A stretch of 44,573 nt of DNA. It comes from Gemmatimonadota bacterium. GTDB lineage: Bacteria > Gemmatimonadota > Gemmatimonadetes > Longimicrobiales > Gaopeijiaceae. Location of the stretch: positions 1 to 44,573 of the forward strand of contig JACQVF010000064.1 in the NCBI GenBank assembly GCA_016209885.1. Direction: 5' to 3'. A program made the translations under genes and the position numbers. Below the pieces are notes generated by a model, which did no database searches, was not told the origin of the DNA, and saw only the letters and a list, made by a program, of their open reading frames with translations. Below are positions 9,095 to 18,000 of the stretch, in pieces; positions within the stretch are counted from its first letter, which is position 1; every line of letters starts with the position of its first letter.

Positions 9095-9972
9095 CGCGAC
9101 CGTCCATCAGCGCGATCGTGATCACGCTGAACGAGGAGGATCGCCTCGCCCGCTGCCTCGAGAGCGTGCGCTGGGTGAACGAGATCGTGGTGCTCGACTG
9201 CGGGAGCACGGACCGCACCGCCGAGATCGCCCGCCGCTACACGGATCGCTTCGTCGTCAGCGACTGGCCGGGCTTCGGCGTACAGAAGCAGTGCGCACTC
9301 GAGAAGTCCACGTGCGACTGGGTGCTCTCCATCGACGCGGACGAGGAGGTCGAGCCCGAGCTCGCACGACGCATCGAGGCAGCAGTCGCTGAGCCGCGCG
9401 GCATGGCCGGCTTCGAGCTCGAGTTCCGCACCTACTACCTGGGCCGTCCGCTGGGGGAACGGGCGTGGCGGCGCGAGCGACACCTCCGGCTCTTCCGCCG
9501 CGACCGCGCCCACTTCCGCCCCGTTCCCGTCCACGAGCGGCCGATCGTGGACGGCCCCGTCGGGCGCATCGAGGGCGGCGTGGTGCGCCACTATACCTAC
9601 CGTGACCTGGCTCACCAGGTCGAGAAGCTGAACCGTTACACCACCCTGGCCGCCCGGCAGCTCGCGGAGCGTGGCGAGGCAAGCGGCGTGGTCAAGGCGC
9701 TGCTCCTCGCGTTCACCCGCTTCCTCCATCACTACCTCCTGCGGGGTGGCATCGTGGAGGGGCAGGTCGGGGCCGTGCGGGCGGCGTTCGGCGCCGCCGA
9801 CGCGTTCCTGAAATACTCGAAGCTCTGGGAGATCGGCGTGGCGCAGCGGAACAGCCGTGACACGGGAGCGGAGAACCTGCGCGGCAAGGACGGCGCGAAT
9901 ACCGATCGGGAAACCGGCCGCGGCGAGCCCGCCGCCGCGGAGCCCGACGTGGCACACCAGACGCCGCCATGA
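9091..9972 (+). CDS. GT2 LPS-core glycosyltransferase (WaaE/KdtX-like)
   Basis: A 293-residue GT-A fold enzyme. The N-terminus SISAIVITLNEEDRLARCLE, the nucleotide-binding DCGSTDRT and the DAD-like metal motif SIDADEEVEPEL match the WaaE/KdtX group that adds a beta-1,4-glucose to core heptose. Further support is WPGFGVQKQCAL and HLRLFRR. The ATG overlaps the stop of the GT9 gene by 4 nt, indicating translational coupling. The last ~40 residues are low-complexity and may be a tail. The sugar added is inferred from the family. Confidence 0.88.
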   Translation: MTRPSISAIVITLNEEDRLARCLESVRWVNEIVVLDCGSTDRTAEIARRYTDRFVVSDWPGFGVQKQCALEKSTCDWVLSIDADEEVEPELARRIEAAVAEPRGMAGFELEFRTYYLGRPLGERAWRRERHLRLFRRDRAHFRPVPVHERPIVDGPVGRIEGGVVRHYTYRDLAHQVEKLNRYTTLAARQLAERGEASGVVKALLLAFTRFLHHYLLRGGIVEGQVGAVRAAFGAADAFLKYSKLWEIGVAQRNSRDTGAENLRGKDGANTDRETGRGEPAAAEPDVAHQTPP

Positions 9973-10000
9973 GGAGCGGCGTGGCCTCCGGAATGCGCGT

Positions 10001-10789
10001 ATGAACGTCGCGGCGCCGCACCCGTATGCGGTGTCGCGAGTCGGCTCTGCCTTCGTCGTGGCGGCGCCGCACGCCGCCGATCGCGTGCGCATGGCCGTAC
10101 AGAAGGCCGGCACGCTCTTCGCGTACGCGGCCGGGCACCCGCAAGCCGAGCGACTCGAGGGACGTGGCCCTCTCTACAGCGTTCCCGTCGAGGCCGGGGC
10201 ATGGGTGATCCGCCATTACCGGCGCGGCGGCGCCGTCGCCCGGCTGCTCGCTGACCGCTACCTCCGCGTCGGTACCCTGCGGCCGCTGCGGGAGATCTCG
10301 GCGAGCGTCGAGCTCCGGCGCCGGTGGATCCCCACGCCCGCCGTCGTGGCCGTGGTTCTCTATCCGGCGGGGCCTTTCTACCGCGCGGACATCGCGACCG
10401 TGCGTGTGCCCTGCGCGCGCGACCTGGCCGAGGTCCTGTTCGTGGAGCCCTCCGGGCCGCGGGAGGAACGGCTCCTGGCCTGCCGCGCCGCCGGCGACCT
10501 GCTCCGGCGCCTGGCCGAGTGCGGCGTCCTCCACGGGGACCTCAACGCGAAGAACATCCTCCTCGAGTGGACGGCGTGGCCGCCGCGCGTGCACCTTGTG
10601 GACCTGGACCGCTGCCGTTTCGTGGAGCGCGTGAGCCCCTGGCAACGGGAGCGCATGCTGCGGCGCTTGCGGCGGTCTCTACGGAAGTGGGAGGCGAGCA
10701 GCGGGCGGCCGCTCGAGCCGCGGGAGTGGGACGTGCTCGACCAGACGTTTCGTGGCATCCAGGTCCGGCACGCCGACGAGCCGCTGTGA
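10001..10789 (+). CDS. kdkA: 3-deoxy-D-manno-octulosonic acid (Kdo) kinase
   Basis: A 262-residue lipopolysaccharide kinase of the KdkA/WaaP fold, which phosphorylates Kdo in the inner core. The catalytic loop is VLHGDLNAKNILL (Asp and Asn as in protein kinases), and the metal-binding segment is HLVDLDRCRF. The start at 10001 is the first ATG giving the family N-terminus; upstream sequence in this frame is arginine-rich and non-coding in character. It sits between a GT2 and a second GT9 in the same operon, which supports an LPS-core role. A heptose kinase (WaaP) is the main alternative. Confidence 0.82.
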   Translation: MNVAAPHPYAVSRVGSAFVVAAPHAADRVRMAVQKAGTLFAYAAGHPQAERLEGRGPLYSVPVEAGAWVIRHYRRGGAVARLLADRYLRVGTLRPLREISASVELRRRWIPTPAVVAVVLYPAGPFYRADIATVRVPCARDLAEVLFVEPSGPREERLLACRAAGDLLRRLAECGVLHGDLNAKNILLEWTAWPPRVHLVDLDRCRFVERVSPWQRERMLRRLRRSLRKWEASSGRPLEPREWDVLDQTFRGIQVRHADEPL

Positions 10790-10807
10790 GCGCGGAGCGG
10801 CTGGCCC

Positions 10808-11962
10808 ATGACCCGACGATCGCACGCCCCACGCGAGTTGACGGTCTCGACCGCCGAGGCTCGGCGAACGGCGGGCATTCCGCTGGTCCAGGCGCCCCCA
10901 CCGGCGCACCCCCGGACCATCGCCATCGTGATGCTCAGCGCCATCGGTGATGCGGTGCACGTGCTGCCGGTGGCAAACGCTCTCAGGCGCACGTGGCCGA
11001 AGGCGCGGATCACCTGGATCATCCAGCCCGGGCCCCATGCCCTGGTGCGCGGTCACGCCGCTGTGGACGAGTTCATCGTGTTCCGGCGGCGCGGGGGCCT
11101 GGAGGCGTGGCGCAGCTACGCAGAGCTGCGCAACGCCGTCGGCGGCCGCACCTTCGACCTCGTGCTCGCGCTGCAGGTCTACTTCAAGGCCGGCCTCATC
11201 ACGGCGCTTCTTCGCTCGCCGTTCAAGCTCGGCTTCGACCGGGCGCGGGCGCGCGACCTGAACTGGCTCTTCACCACTCACCGCATCGCGCCCCACCCTC
11301 CCCAACACGTGCAGGATCAGTACTTCGAGTTCCTCTACGCCATCGGCGTGGATCCCGAGCCGGTGGAGTGGGGGATCCGCTTGACCGACGAGGAACGCGC
11401 CGCGCGGGCGGCGTTCTTCGCAAAGCTCGAGCGGCCCGTGTGCGCCATCGTCGTCGGGACGAGCAAGCGCCGGAAGAACTGGGCGCCGGAGCGCTGCGCC
11501 CGCATCATCGACGCGCTTCATCTCGAGTTCGGCATGCGGACGCTGCTGGTGGGCGGGCCCTCAATGGTGGAGCGAGAGATGGCGGATCGCATTCTCGCCC
11601 ATGCGAGCGTCCGACCCATCGATACGCTGGGGAACGAGCTCCGTCGTCTCGTCTACCTCATCGCGGGGAGCGACCTCGTGATCAGTCCGGATACGGGGCC
11701 TCTCCATATCGCCCGCGCACTCGACGTGCCGGTCATTGGATTGTACGGGTACACGAACCCGAAGCGCACGGGCCCGTACCGCAAATACGCGGATCTCGTC
11801 GTGGACGGCTACGCGCGCTATCCGGGCGAGGACTATCCGGTGAGCATGGACTACCGCCCCGAGGGGATGGACCGCGTGACGGTGGAGGCGGTGCTGGAGA
11901 AAGTGGAGCTCGCCGCGAAGCAGTATCCCCGCTCACCGGGAGGGGATACCGCGGGGGGGTGA
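10808..11962 (+). CDS. GT9 heptosyltransferase, second copy
   Basis: A 384-residue family-9 glycosyltransferase paralogous to the gene at 8021. It has SAIGDAVHVLPVANALR near residue 44 and SPDTGPLHIARAL plus GLYGYTNPKRTGP at the C-terminus. A ~35-residue extension precedes the domain, so the true start might be a later codon, though 18 nt spacing from kdkA suits ATG at 10808. It is the last gene of the LPS-core operon. Its last 30 nt overlap the decayed end of the antisense vapC. Confidence 0.9.
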   Translation: MTRRSHAPRELTVSTAEARRTAGIPLVQAPPPAHPRTIAIVMLSAIGDAVHVLPVANALRRTWPKARITWIIQPGPHALVRGHAAVDEFIVFRRRGGLEAWRSYAELRNAVGGRTFDLVLALQVYFKAGLITALLRSPFKLGFDRARARDLNWLFTTHRIAPHPPQHVQDQYFEFLYAIGVDPEPVEWGIRLTDEERAARAAFFAKLERPVCAIVVGTSKRRKNWAPERCARIIDALHLEFGMRTLLVGGPSMVEREMADRILAHASVRPIDTLGNELRRLVYLIAGSDLVISPDTGPLHIARALDVPVIGLYGYTNPKRTGPYRKYADLVVDGYARYPGEDYPVSMDYRPEGMDRVTVEAVLEKVELAAKQYPRSPGGDTAGG

Positions 11963-12214
11963 CCGAGTCTCAGGGTTGGGCTTCCAAGCCTCGAAAGCGC
12001 GCACGTCGCTCCGAGCCACCGCACGATCCATTCCGGGCTTGAGCTTGCCCGTGACCGTGACGTAGTACTCCTCCAGGACCTGCACGCTGATCCTCCCGCG
12101 CCGGGAACGCCAGAGGAGCTCTAGCCACTCCATGGCCCGTGGCTGCTTTTCCGGCTCCGAAGCGTCCCTCGAGTACACTAGGATGTTCGTGTCAACGAAG
12201 ACCAGCCCGGTCAT
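11933..12214 (-). pseudogene. Truncated VapC-type PIN-domain toxin
   Basis: The first ~75 residues read as a PIN-domain ribonuclease: FVDTNILVYSRD (first catalytic Asp), then helix-rich sequence and VQVLEEYYVTVT. After about residue 78 the family's second half, which carries the remaining acidic catalytic residues, is missing; the frame continues into a short arginine/proline-rich tail running antisense over the heptosyltransferase end. Full VapC proteins have about 130-145 residues; this has 93. It overlaps vapB by 23 nt, as expected for a vapBC operon. It is almost surely catalytically dead, hence the pseudogene call. Confidence 0.75.
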
Positions 12215-12446
12215 GAAGCTCCTCGCGTGCAGGGTAACGTGCCCCCTCCCGCTTCAACCGCCGCGGCGCCTCGGACAGGAAGCGGCGCATCGCTGAGGCG
12301 TACGCACGGTCCCGGTGCATGTGCTCCCGCACGAGCGAGCCTACGAGCTGCGACACGCTCGTGTCGCGGCGTGCCGCCTCCACGCGCAACCAGCGCGCGG
12401 TCTCCTCATCGAGGGTAATCGTGACGTTCCGCTTGTTACGCGCCAT
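12192..12446 (-). CDS. vapB: VapB-type ribbon-helix-helix antitoxin
   Basis: An 84-residue antitoxin-like DNA-binding protein. NVTITLDEETARWLRVEAARRDTSVSQLVGSLVRE is a textbook ribbon-helix-helix (strand then two helices), quoted here only as NVTITLDEETARWL and SVSQLVGSLVRE. The C-terminal tail (RRLKREGARYP) would wrap the toxin. ATG at 12446 is preferred over TTG at 12452, though neither has a strong ribosome binding site. It precedes and overlaps the truncated vapC. A palindrome 55-70 nt upstream is a likely autoregulatory site. Confidence 0.8.
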   Translation of the reverse strand: MARNKRNVTITLDEETARWLRVEAARRDTSVSQLVGSLVREHMHRDRAYASAMRRFLSEAPRRLKREGARYPAREELHDRAGLR

Positions 12447-12500
12447 AAGCAACTCATCGCTATGAGGATACGATCGACACGGATGTCGTGCTGCACGATT

Positions 12501-12516
12501 TTGGTGTCAACACCAA
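12501..12516 (-). promoter_or_regulatory. Palindromic operator overlapping a TTGACA box
   Basis: TTGGTGTTGACACCAA is a perfect 7-bp inverted repeat around a 2-nt centre. It contains TTGACA on the minus strand, 55-70 nt upstream of vapB. This is what an RHH antitoxin operator covering its own -35 box would look like. The corresponding -10 (GACATC at 17 nt) is poor, so the promoter itself is uncertain. Confidence 0.5.
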
Positions 12517-12556
12517 TCGGGTCGCAACGCAAGGCGGTTGCTCGCAGACGCGGAAC

Positions 12557-12640
12557 AGAGTTCGTCTCCACGATCTCGGCGCCCGCGCGCACGTAGTCGC
12601 CGTGGATCTGTGCCACAAGCTGCGTGTCTGCCTCTGGGCG
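12557..12640 (-). pseudogene. Remnant of a homocysteine S-methyltransferase domain (MetH-like)
   Basis: A short frame reads LVAQIHGDYVRAGAEIVETN. This matches the conserved H-x2-Y-x2-AGA-x2-I-x-TN segment of cobalamin-type methionine synthase and related homocysteine methyltransferases. The following residues lose all resemblance (the expected Phe-x-Ala-Asn is absent), and no N-terminal GAMGT block is found upstream. It looks like a fragment left by deletion. Confidence 0.4.
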
Positions 12641-12718
12641 ACTAGCCCGCGACTGCACCCGCCGGCGGCCACGGGACGTGACTGACGTTGACGCGTTGAT
12701 GGCGCTTCGGGTCGGGCG

Positions 12719-14617
12719 CTACCGCAGCCGGGTCAGCCTGACCTGGTGATGCGGCGTAAGGCCGACGCCCGACGCCTGCATCGAGACGCCCTGTCCGCCG
12801 CCGGCCGGGATGTACCAATAGGCGTAGCCGCCGGCCGGGACTTGCACGGCCTGGTCGAACGCACCGCCGCGCTGCATGACGTGGGTGTCCGGCAGCGGGT
12901 TCCCGTTGGGCCGGGCCTGGTTCCACGCGGTGCTCTGCGGCAGGCCGAAGCGGACTGCGGCCTCGGCGGGCACGATGTCATCGGTCAGGTCGGCCATCAT
13001 GCTCTCTTCGAGCAGCTTCTGGGAAGTCATGCCGATGGTGCGGGCCAGCGCCTCGACGTTCCAGGAGCGGATCATCTGCTCGAAATCGGCCTGGGAGAAG
13101 TTGCCTGTCGGAAGCCGGAACGACTGCGCCATCATGCGCTGGTGCAGCGTCGTACCGGCCCGGTCGAAGCTCAGCTCTCCAGCCTTTTCCTGAGCGTAGC
13201 GCAGGATGCGCGCGCCGCGGTCGTAGGCGCCGAGCCCGCTGACGCCGATGGGCGAGCCGGCCGGGCCCCAGGGCGAAAGGACCATGGCCGAGGGCGAAGG
13301 GCCGAGCCGGATACGTGAGCCCGGCACGTCCGGCCGGAGATCCCACGCGTCCGGCTGGTGCGCGGTGCCCATACCCATGCGCGCGGCCATGTCCTCCACG
13401 CTGACGGCCAGCGCTTCCGTGTACCAGCCCGCCGAAGAGGGGCCGGTATCTCGGTAGTGGGGCAGAGCGTCGGCCAAGTGCGCGGCCTCGTGAATGACGA
13501 CGCGCGCGATCTCCTCGGACGAGGCACGCGCAAGTGACCGCGAGAGTCGGGACGTGAACATGTTGGACGACCCGAACACGCCCATGATGTCCTCAATGAA
13601 CACGCTGCCCGATGCCTGCATGGTGGCGATGACGTTCATCATGCGTCCGCCCGCGCCGTCTGGCAGGGTGAGCTGCGGGTCGACGACGGCGTGCAGCGCG
13701 CGCAGCATGTACTGGTCCGCGATCTCGCCCGCCTTGTAGAACCCGTACATCACGCCCGCATTGTCGAACTCGGCGAGGTTCGACGTCCGCGTGTCGACGA
13801 CGAAAATCTGGCCGGCCGTTACCGCGATGACTCGGGCCAGGTAGGTGGGCAGCTCGTCGAGCGTCTTCGCCGACGATATCTGCGGGTTACTCCAGTCGAC
13901 CATGCGCACCAGGTCGCCGACATTGGCGGCGGCGTAGTTGTCGAAGGGCGCGGACACGGCGACCGAGCCCGGGTTCGCCAGCGCCGCGCGGGACGTGTGC
14001 GTGTCCGGGCGGTCATGGCCGGCCCCTACGCCGAACGCGATGCCGCCAGCCACCTTGGCTGGGCTCTGGCCCTGGGACGCGCTGCCGGCCTGGAGCCGGA
14101 ACACGGCGTCCGTCACCTTCTCGGTGGTGAACGAGCCGACGCTGAGCAGGTAATCCTCGGCGCCCGCGGAGATCTGCAGGCAGACGAGGTCCGCCGCGGA
14201 CAGGATCTTCGACTGACCGACCTCGAGCCGGATCGCCGCCTCGACGCGGAGCGCGCCCTTGAGCGTGGAGGCGTGGTTCGCCACGACCTGGACGGGGCGG
14301 CCGTCCGTGTCGCAGCCAACGGCCGGCGGTGCCGTGAAGCGCACGACGCTGTCGGACACCACCTGGAAACCGACGGCATTGCCGTCGACGCTCAGATGGG
14401 TGAGCTCGGCGAGGCTGCGTCCCCTGAGCTCCACGCTCGCGCCGGGCACGATGGCGCCGACGCTCGTGATGGCGAAGCCGGCGGCCGGGGTGGTGGGTTC
14501 TTCAGTCGGTGGGTTGGACGGATCGAGGAGGGGCGACGTGGGGTTCTCACACCCGGCCATCTGGAATGCCGTGAACAGGGCGGCCACCGTCCCGGCCCAT
14601 CTCAGGGGTCCGCGCAT
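12719..14617 (-). CDS. Lipoprotein zinc metallopeptidase with IPT/TIG-like domain
   Basis: A 632-residue surface or periplasmic protein. The N-terminus is a lipoprotein signal ending in MAGC (Cys23), followed by a Pro/Thr linker. Residues ~47-130 look like an IPT/TIG-type Ig domain (FAITSVGAIVPGASVELRG). The central region has a zincin motif, VVIHEAAHLAD (His376, Glu377, His380), with a likely third ligand in TEALAVSVED (Glu401 or Glu408), as in gluzincins. The C-terminal ~80 residues include a glycine/tyrosine-rich strand segment. I cannot assign a MEROPS family. It is divergent from the sortilin-like gene. The substrate is unknown. Confidence 0.78.
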   Translation of the reverse strand: MRGPLRWAGTVAALFTAFQMAGCENPTSPLLDPSNPPTEEPTTPAAGFAITSVGAIVPGASVELRGRSLAELTHLSVDGNAVGFQVVSDSVVRFTAPPAVGCDTDGRPVQVVANHASTLKGALRVEAAIRLEVGQSKILSAADLVCLQISAGAEDYLLSVGSFTTEKVTDAVFRLQAGSASQGQSPAKVAGGIAFGVGAGHDRPDTHTSRAALANPGSVAVSAPFDNYAAANVGDLVRMVDWSNPQISSAKTLDELPTYLARVIAVTAGQIFVVDTRTSNLAEFDNAGVMYGFYKAGEIADQYMLRALHAVVDPQLTLPDGAGGRMMNVIATMQASGSVFIEDIMGVFGSSNMFTSRLSRSLARASSEEIARVVIHEAAHLADALPHYRDTGPSSAGWYTEALAVSVEDMAARMGMGTAHQPDAWDLRPDVPGSRIRLGPSPSAMVLSPWGPAGSPIGVSGLGAYDRGARILRYAQEKAGELSFDRAGTTLHQRMMAQSFRLPTGNFSQADFEQMIRSWNVEALARTIGMTSQKLLEESMMADLTDDIVPAEAAVRFGLPQSTAWNQARPNGNPLPDTHVMQRGGAFDQAVQVPAGGYAYWYIPAGGGQGVSMQASGVGLTPHHQVRLTRLR

Positions 14618-15062
14618 GGTGGTGTTTCCGCGAGCGACGGATACGGACGGATACGGAATTTCAAAGCAGCGTTCGGCAGTTTTCGCTGCCAGGGCGAAGA
14701 TAGGCGTGGGTCTGGGAGGGGGTCAAGAACTCGGCCGTTGGGACCGATGGGGGCGTGGGGTGTCGGTGCTCGGGCCGGGCCGTGTGAGAGCGGAACGGGC
14801 GGATAGGTGGATGACCGCCACGCGGGAGCCGGCGTGGTCAGAGGCCGGTGGCATTCGACGGCCAAATGAAGTTACGTTTCCGCCACGCGGGAGCTGGCGC
14901 TGCCAAGGAGTTTCCCGGGTCCACCACCGATGAATGCTTCCTCCGTCCAAGCGCCACGGGCTCGTCCGAGCCCGTCGCCTGTCCGCGTCCGTTCTGCCGT
15001 TCTCCCGCCCGACTTCCTTGCCCGTGACCACGATTCCAGGTGAGTCCTCCGGAGGTGACGCC
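14618..15062. other. Divergent intergenic region
   Basis: 445 bp between two divergent exported-protein genes, so it must hold two promoters. On the minus strand TTGAAA (14664-14659) is a possible -35 for the metallopeptidase, with a poor -10 inside the tandem GGATACGGAC copies at 14638-14657. On the plus side a perfect GGAGGTGA precedes the ATG at 15063. A separate 20-bp direct repeat is listed on its own. I see no gene. Confidence 0.4.
14815..14899. repeat. 20-bp direct repeat pair
   Basis: CCGCCACGCGGGAG plus six more bases occurs at 14815-14834 and again at 14880-14899, differing at one position, 65 bp apart. Each copy contains CGCCACGCGGGAG. It could be a regulator site in the divergent promoter region or a small duplication. 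Confidence 0.4.
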
Positions 15063-18000
15063 ATGTTGAAGAAGAAGAGCAGTCTGATCCTGGCCGCAGT
15101 TGCGCTGGCTCTCTTCGCTCTCGGCCGCGTGCCGGCGCGGGGTGAGGCGCAGCCGATCACTCGCGACATCTACGGGCAGCTCGAGTACCGGTATGTCGGT
15201 CCGGTCGGCAACCGGGTGACCTCGGTGGTGGGTATCCTGGGCGATCCCAGGGTCTATTACGTGGGCGCGGCCTCGGGCGGGATCTGGAAGACCGCGGACG
15301 GGGGCGCCCACTGGGAGCCGGTCTTCGACGACCAGCCGGTCTCCTCCCTGGGGTCACTCGCCATCGCGCCCTCCGATCCCAGCATCGTGTGGGCGGGCAC
15401 CGGCGAGTCCTTCATCCGCAGCCACATCTCCCTCGGCGCCGGGATCTACAAGTCCGTGGATGCCGGGAAGACGTGGACGCTCATGGGCCTGGAGAGGACG
15501 GGGCGTATTGGGCGCGTCGTGGTCCATCCCCATGACCCCGACGTCGTGTTCGCCTGCGCCCTCGGGCACGCCTCCGGCCCCCAGCCCGAGCGCGGGGTCT
15601 TCCGCACGATCGACGGCGGAAAGACGTGGGAGCGAGTGCTCTTCGTGGACGAGAACACCGGCTGCTCCGAGATGGCCATGGACCCCAACCGCGCGAGCGT
15701 TCTCTTCGCCGGGATGTGGCAGATCGAGATCCATACCTGGGGGCGGGAGAGCGGCGGTCCGGGGAGCGGCCTTTACATGTCCAGCGACGGCGGCACGACC
15801 TGGGGGCGCCTGACCCAGGGGCTTCCCAAGACCCCCGTGGGCAGAATCGCGGTGGCGGTGGCCCGCAAGAACTCCAACCGCATCTATGCGCTGATCGAGA
15901 CCGGCGACGGCGTGCCGTGGAAGGGGCAAGACACCGAGAGCGGAACGCTCTGGAGCTCGGACGACGGCGGCGCCACCTGGCGTCGCATCAGCCATGACCA
16001 CAGCTACAACGGGCGAGCTCACTACTACAGCCGGTTCGCCGTCTCCCCCGACGACGAGAACGAGCTCTATTTCCTGACGGCGTCGTTCACGGTCTCGCTG
16101 GACGGCGGCCAGACCTCGACGGTGGCATCCGGGAGGGCCAGCCCCGGCGGCGACAACCACGACATGTGGATCGACCCCACGAACGGCGACCGCATGATCG
16201 TCGGCAACGACGGGGGCACGAGCATCTCCCTTACGCGCGGCCGGTCCTGGACCCGGATCCAGCTTCCCATTGCGCAAATGTACCACGTGAACGTCGACAA
16301 CCAGATCCCCTATCATCTCTACGGGAACCGGCAGGACGGCCCGTCTGCCCGCGTGCCCAGCAACAGCCGGCTGTCCAGCGGCGTGATCCCCCGCGGAGAA
16401 TGGCATTCCGTCGGCGGCGGCGAAAGCGGCTGGGCGATCCCCGATCCCGTGGACCCCAACATCATCTGGTCGAGCGGTACTGGATCGGGCGCCATCGGAG
16501 GCGTGGTCCACCGCTTCGATGAGCGTACCCGCCAGTACCGTCACGTGGAGATCTGGCCCGAGAGCACCGTGGGCTGGCCGGCCGCCGAGCTCAAGTACCG
16601 CTTCAACTGGACGTTCCCGGTCGCGCTCTCGCCCCACGATCGCAATACGGTCTACGCCGGCAGCCAGCACGTCCACCGCACGACGAACGGCGGCGAGAGC
16701 TGGGAGGTCTTGAGCCCGGACCTCACCCTCGACGACAAGAGCCGCCAGCAGATCTCCGGCGGCCTCACGCCGGACAACATCGGCGTCGAGTACGCGGGCG
16801 TCATCATGGCCATCGCCGAGTCGCCCCTCGAGAAAGGAGTGATCTGGGCGGGGACGAACGACGGGCTTGTGCATGTGACCCGCGACGCGGGCGCCCGGTG
16901 GACCAACGTCGCGGCCAACATCCCGAACCTTCCGTCCTGGGGCACGGTCTACAACATCGAGCCCTCGCGCCACACCGCGGGGACGGCCTACGTCGCCTTC
17001 GACTTCCACCAGGTGAACCACCGCGACCCCCACATCTACAAGACCACGGACTACGGCAGGACCTGGACGAACATCGCGTCCGACATCCCGAAGAGCGTGC
17101 TGAGCTACGTCCACGCCATCAAGGAGGACCCGGTTCGACCCGGGCTCCTCTATGCAGGGACCGAGAACGCGCTCTACGTCTCGTTCAACGATGGGCAGAA
17201 CTGGCTTCCGCTGCAAAACAACCTGCCGCATGCGCCCGTGTACTGGATCACGATCCAGGAGCATTTCAACGACCTGGTGGTCTCCACGTACGGCCGCGGC
17301 TTCTGGATCCTGGACGATATCACCCCGCTGCGGCAGCTTACGCCGGAGGTGCTCGCCGCCGCCGCGCATCTCTTCCCGCCGCGGCCGGCGTACCGCTTCC
17401 GGGACATCACCGCGCCCATGGCCCAGTCGGACGATCCGACCGCCGGGCGCAGCCCGCCCTACGGCGGCGCCATCAACTACTACCTCAAGTCCTCGCCCGC
17501 CGGCGAGGTTAAGATCAGCATCCTCGATGCAAGCGGTCAGGCCGTACGCACGCTCGACGGGAGCAAGCAGCCCGGAATCAACCGGATCTGGTGGGATCTC
17601 CGGTACGAGCCTTCCAGGGAGGTCCGCCTCCGCACGAGCCCGCTGCACGCGCCCTGGGTGACGGTCGGGCCCGAGGGATGGCGGCCACTGCCGGCAGCCG
17701 GCGGCGGGCGCCTCGCGATCCTGGCGCCCCCGGGGACCTACACGGTGAAGCTCAGCGTCGCGGGGCAGCAGCTCACGCACTCGCTCACGGTGCGGAAGGA
17801 CCCGAACTCTGCGGGCACCGAGGCCGACGTCCAGGCCCAGATGAAGATGCTCTTCGAGCTGCGCGACAACCTGGAAACCGTCGCGGGCATGATCAACCAG
17901 ATCGAGTGGGTCCGCAAGCAGCTCTCCGAGCTCGGGGGTGCGCTGGCGGAGGACCAGAGCGCAGCGCCCGTGAGGACGGCTGCGGGCGAGCTCGACAAGA

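Noticed and set aside
8021..11962. Assembly duplication of the heptosyltransferase gene
   Set aside because: The two copies differ throughout at nucleotide and protein level and share only family motifs, so they are old paralogues.
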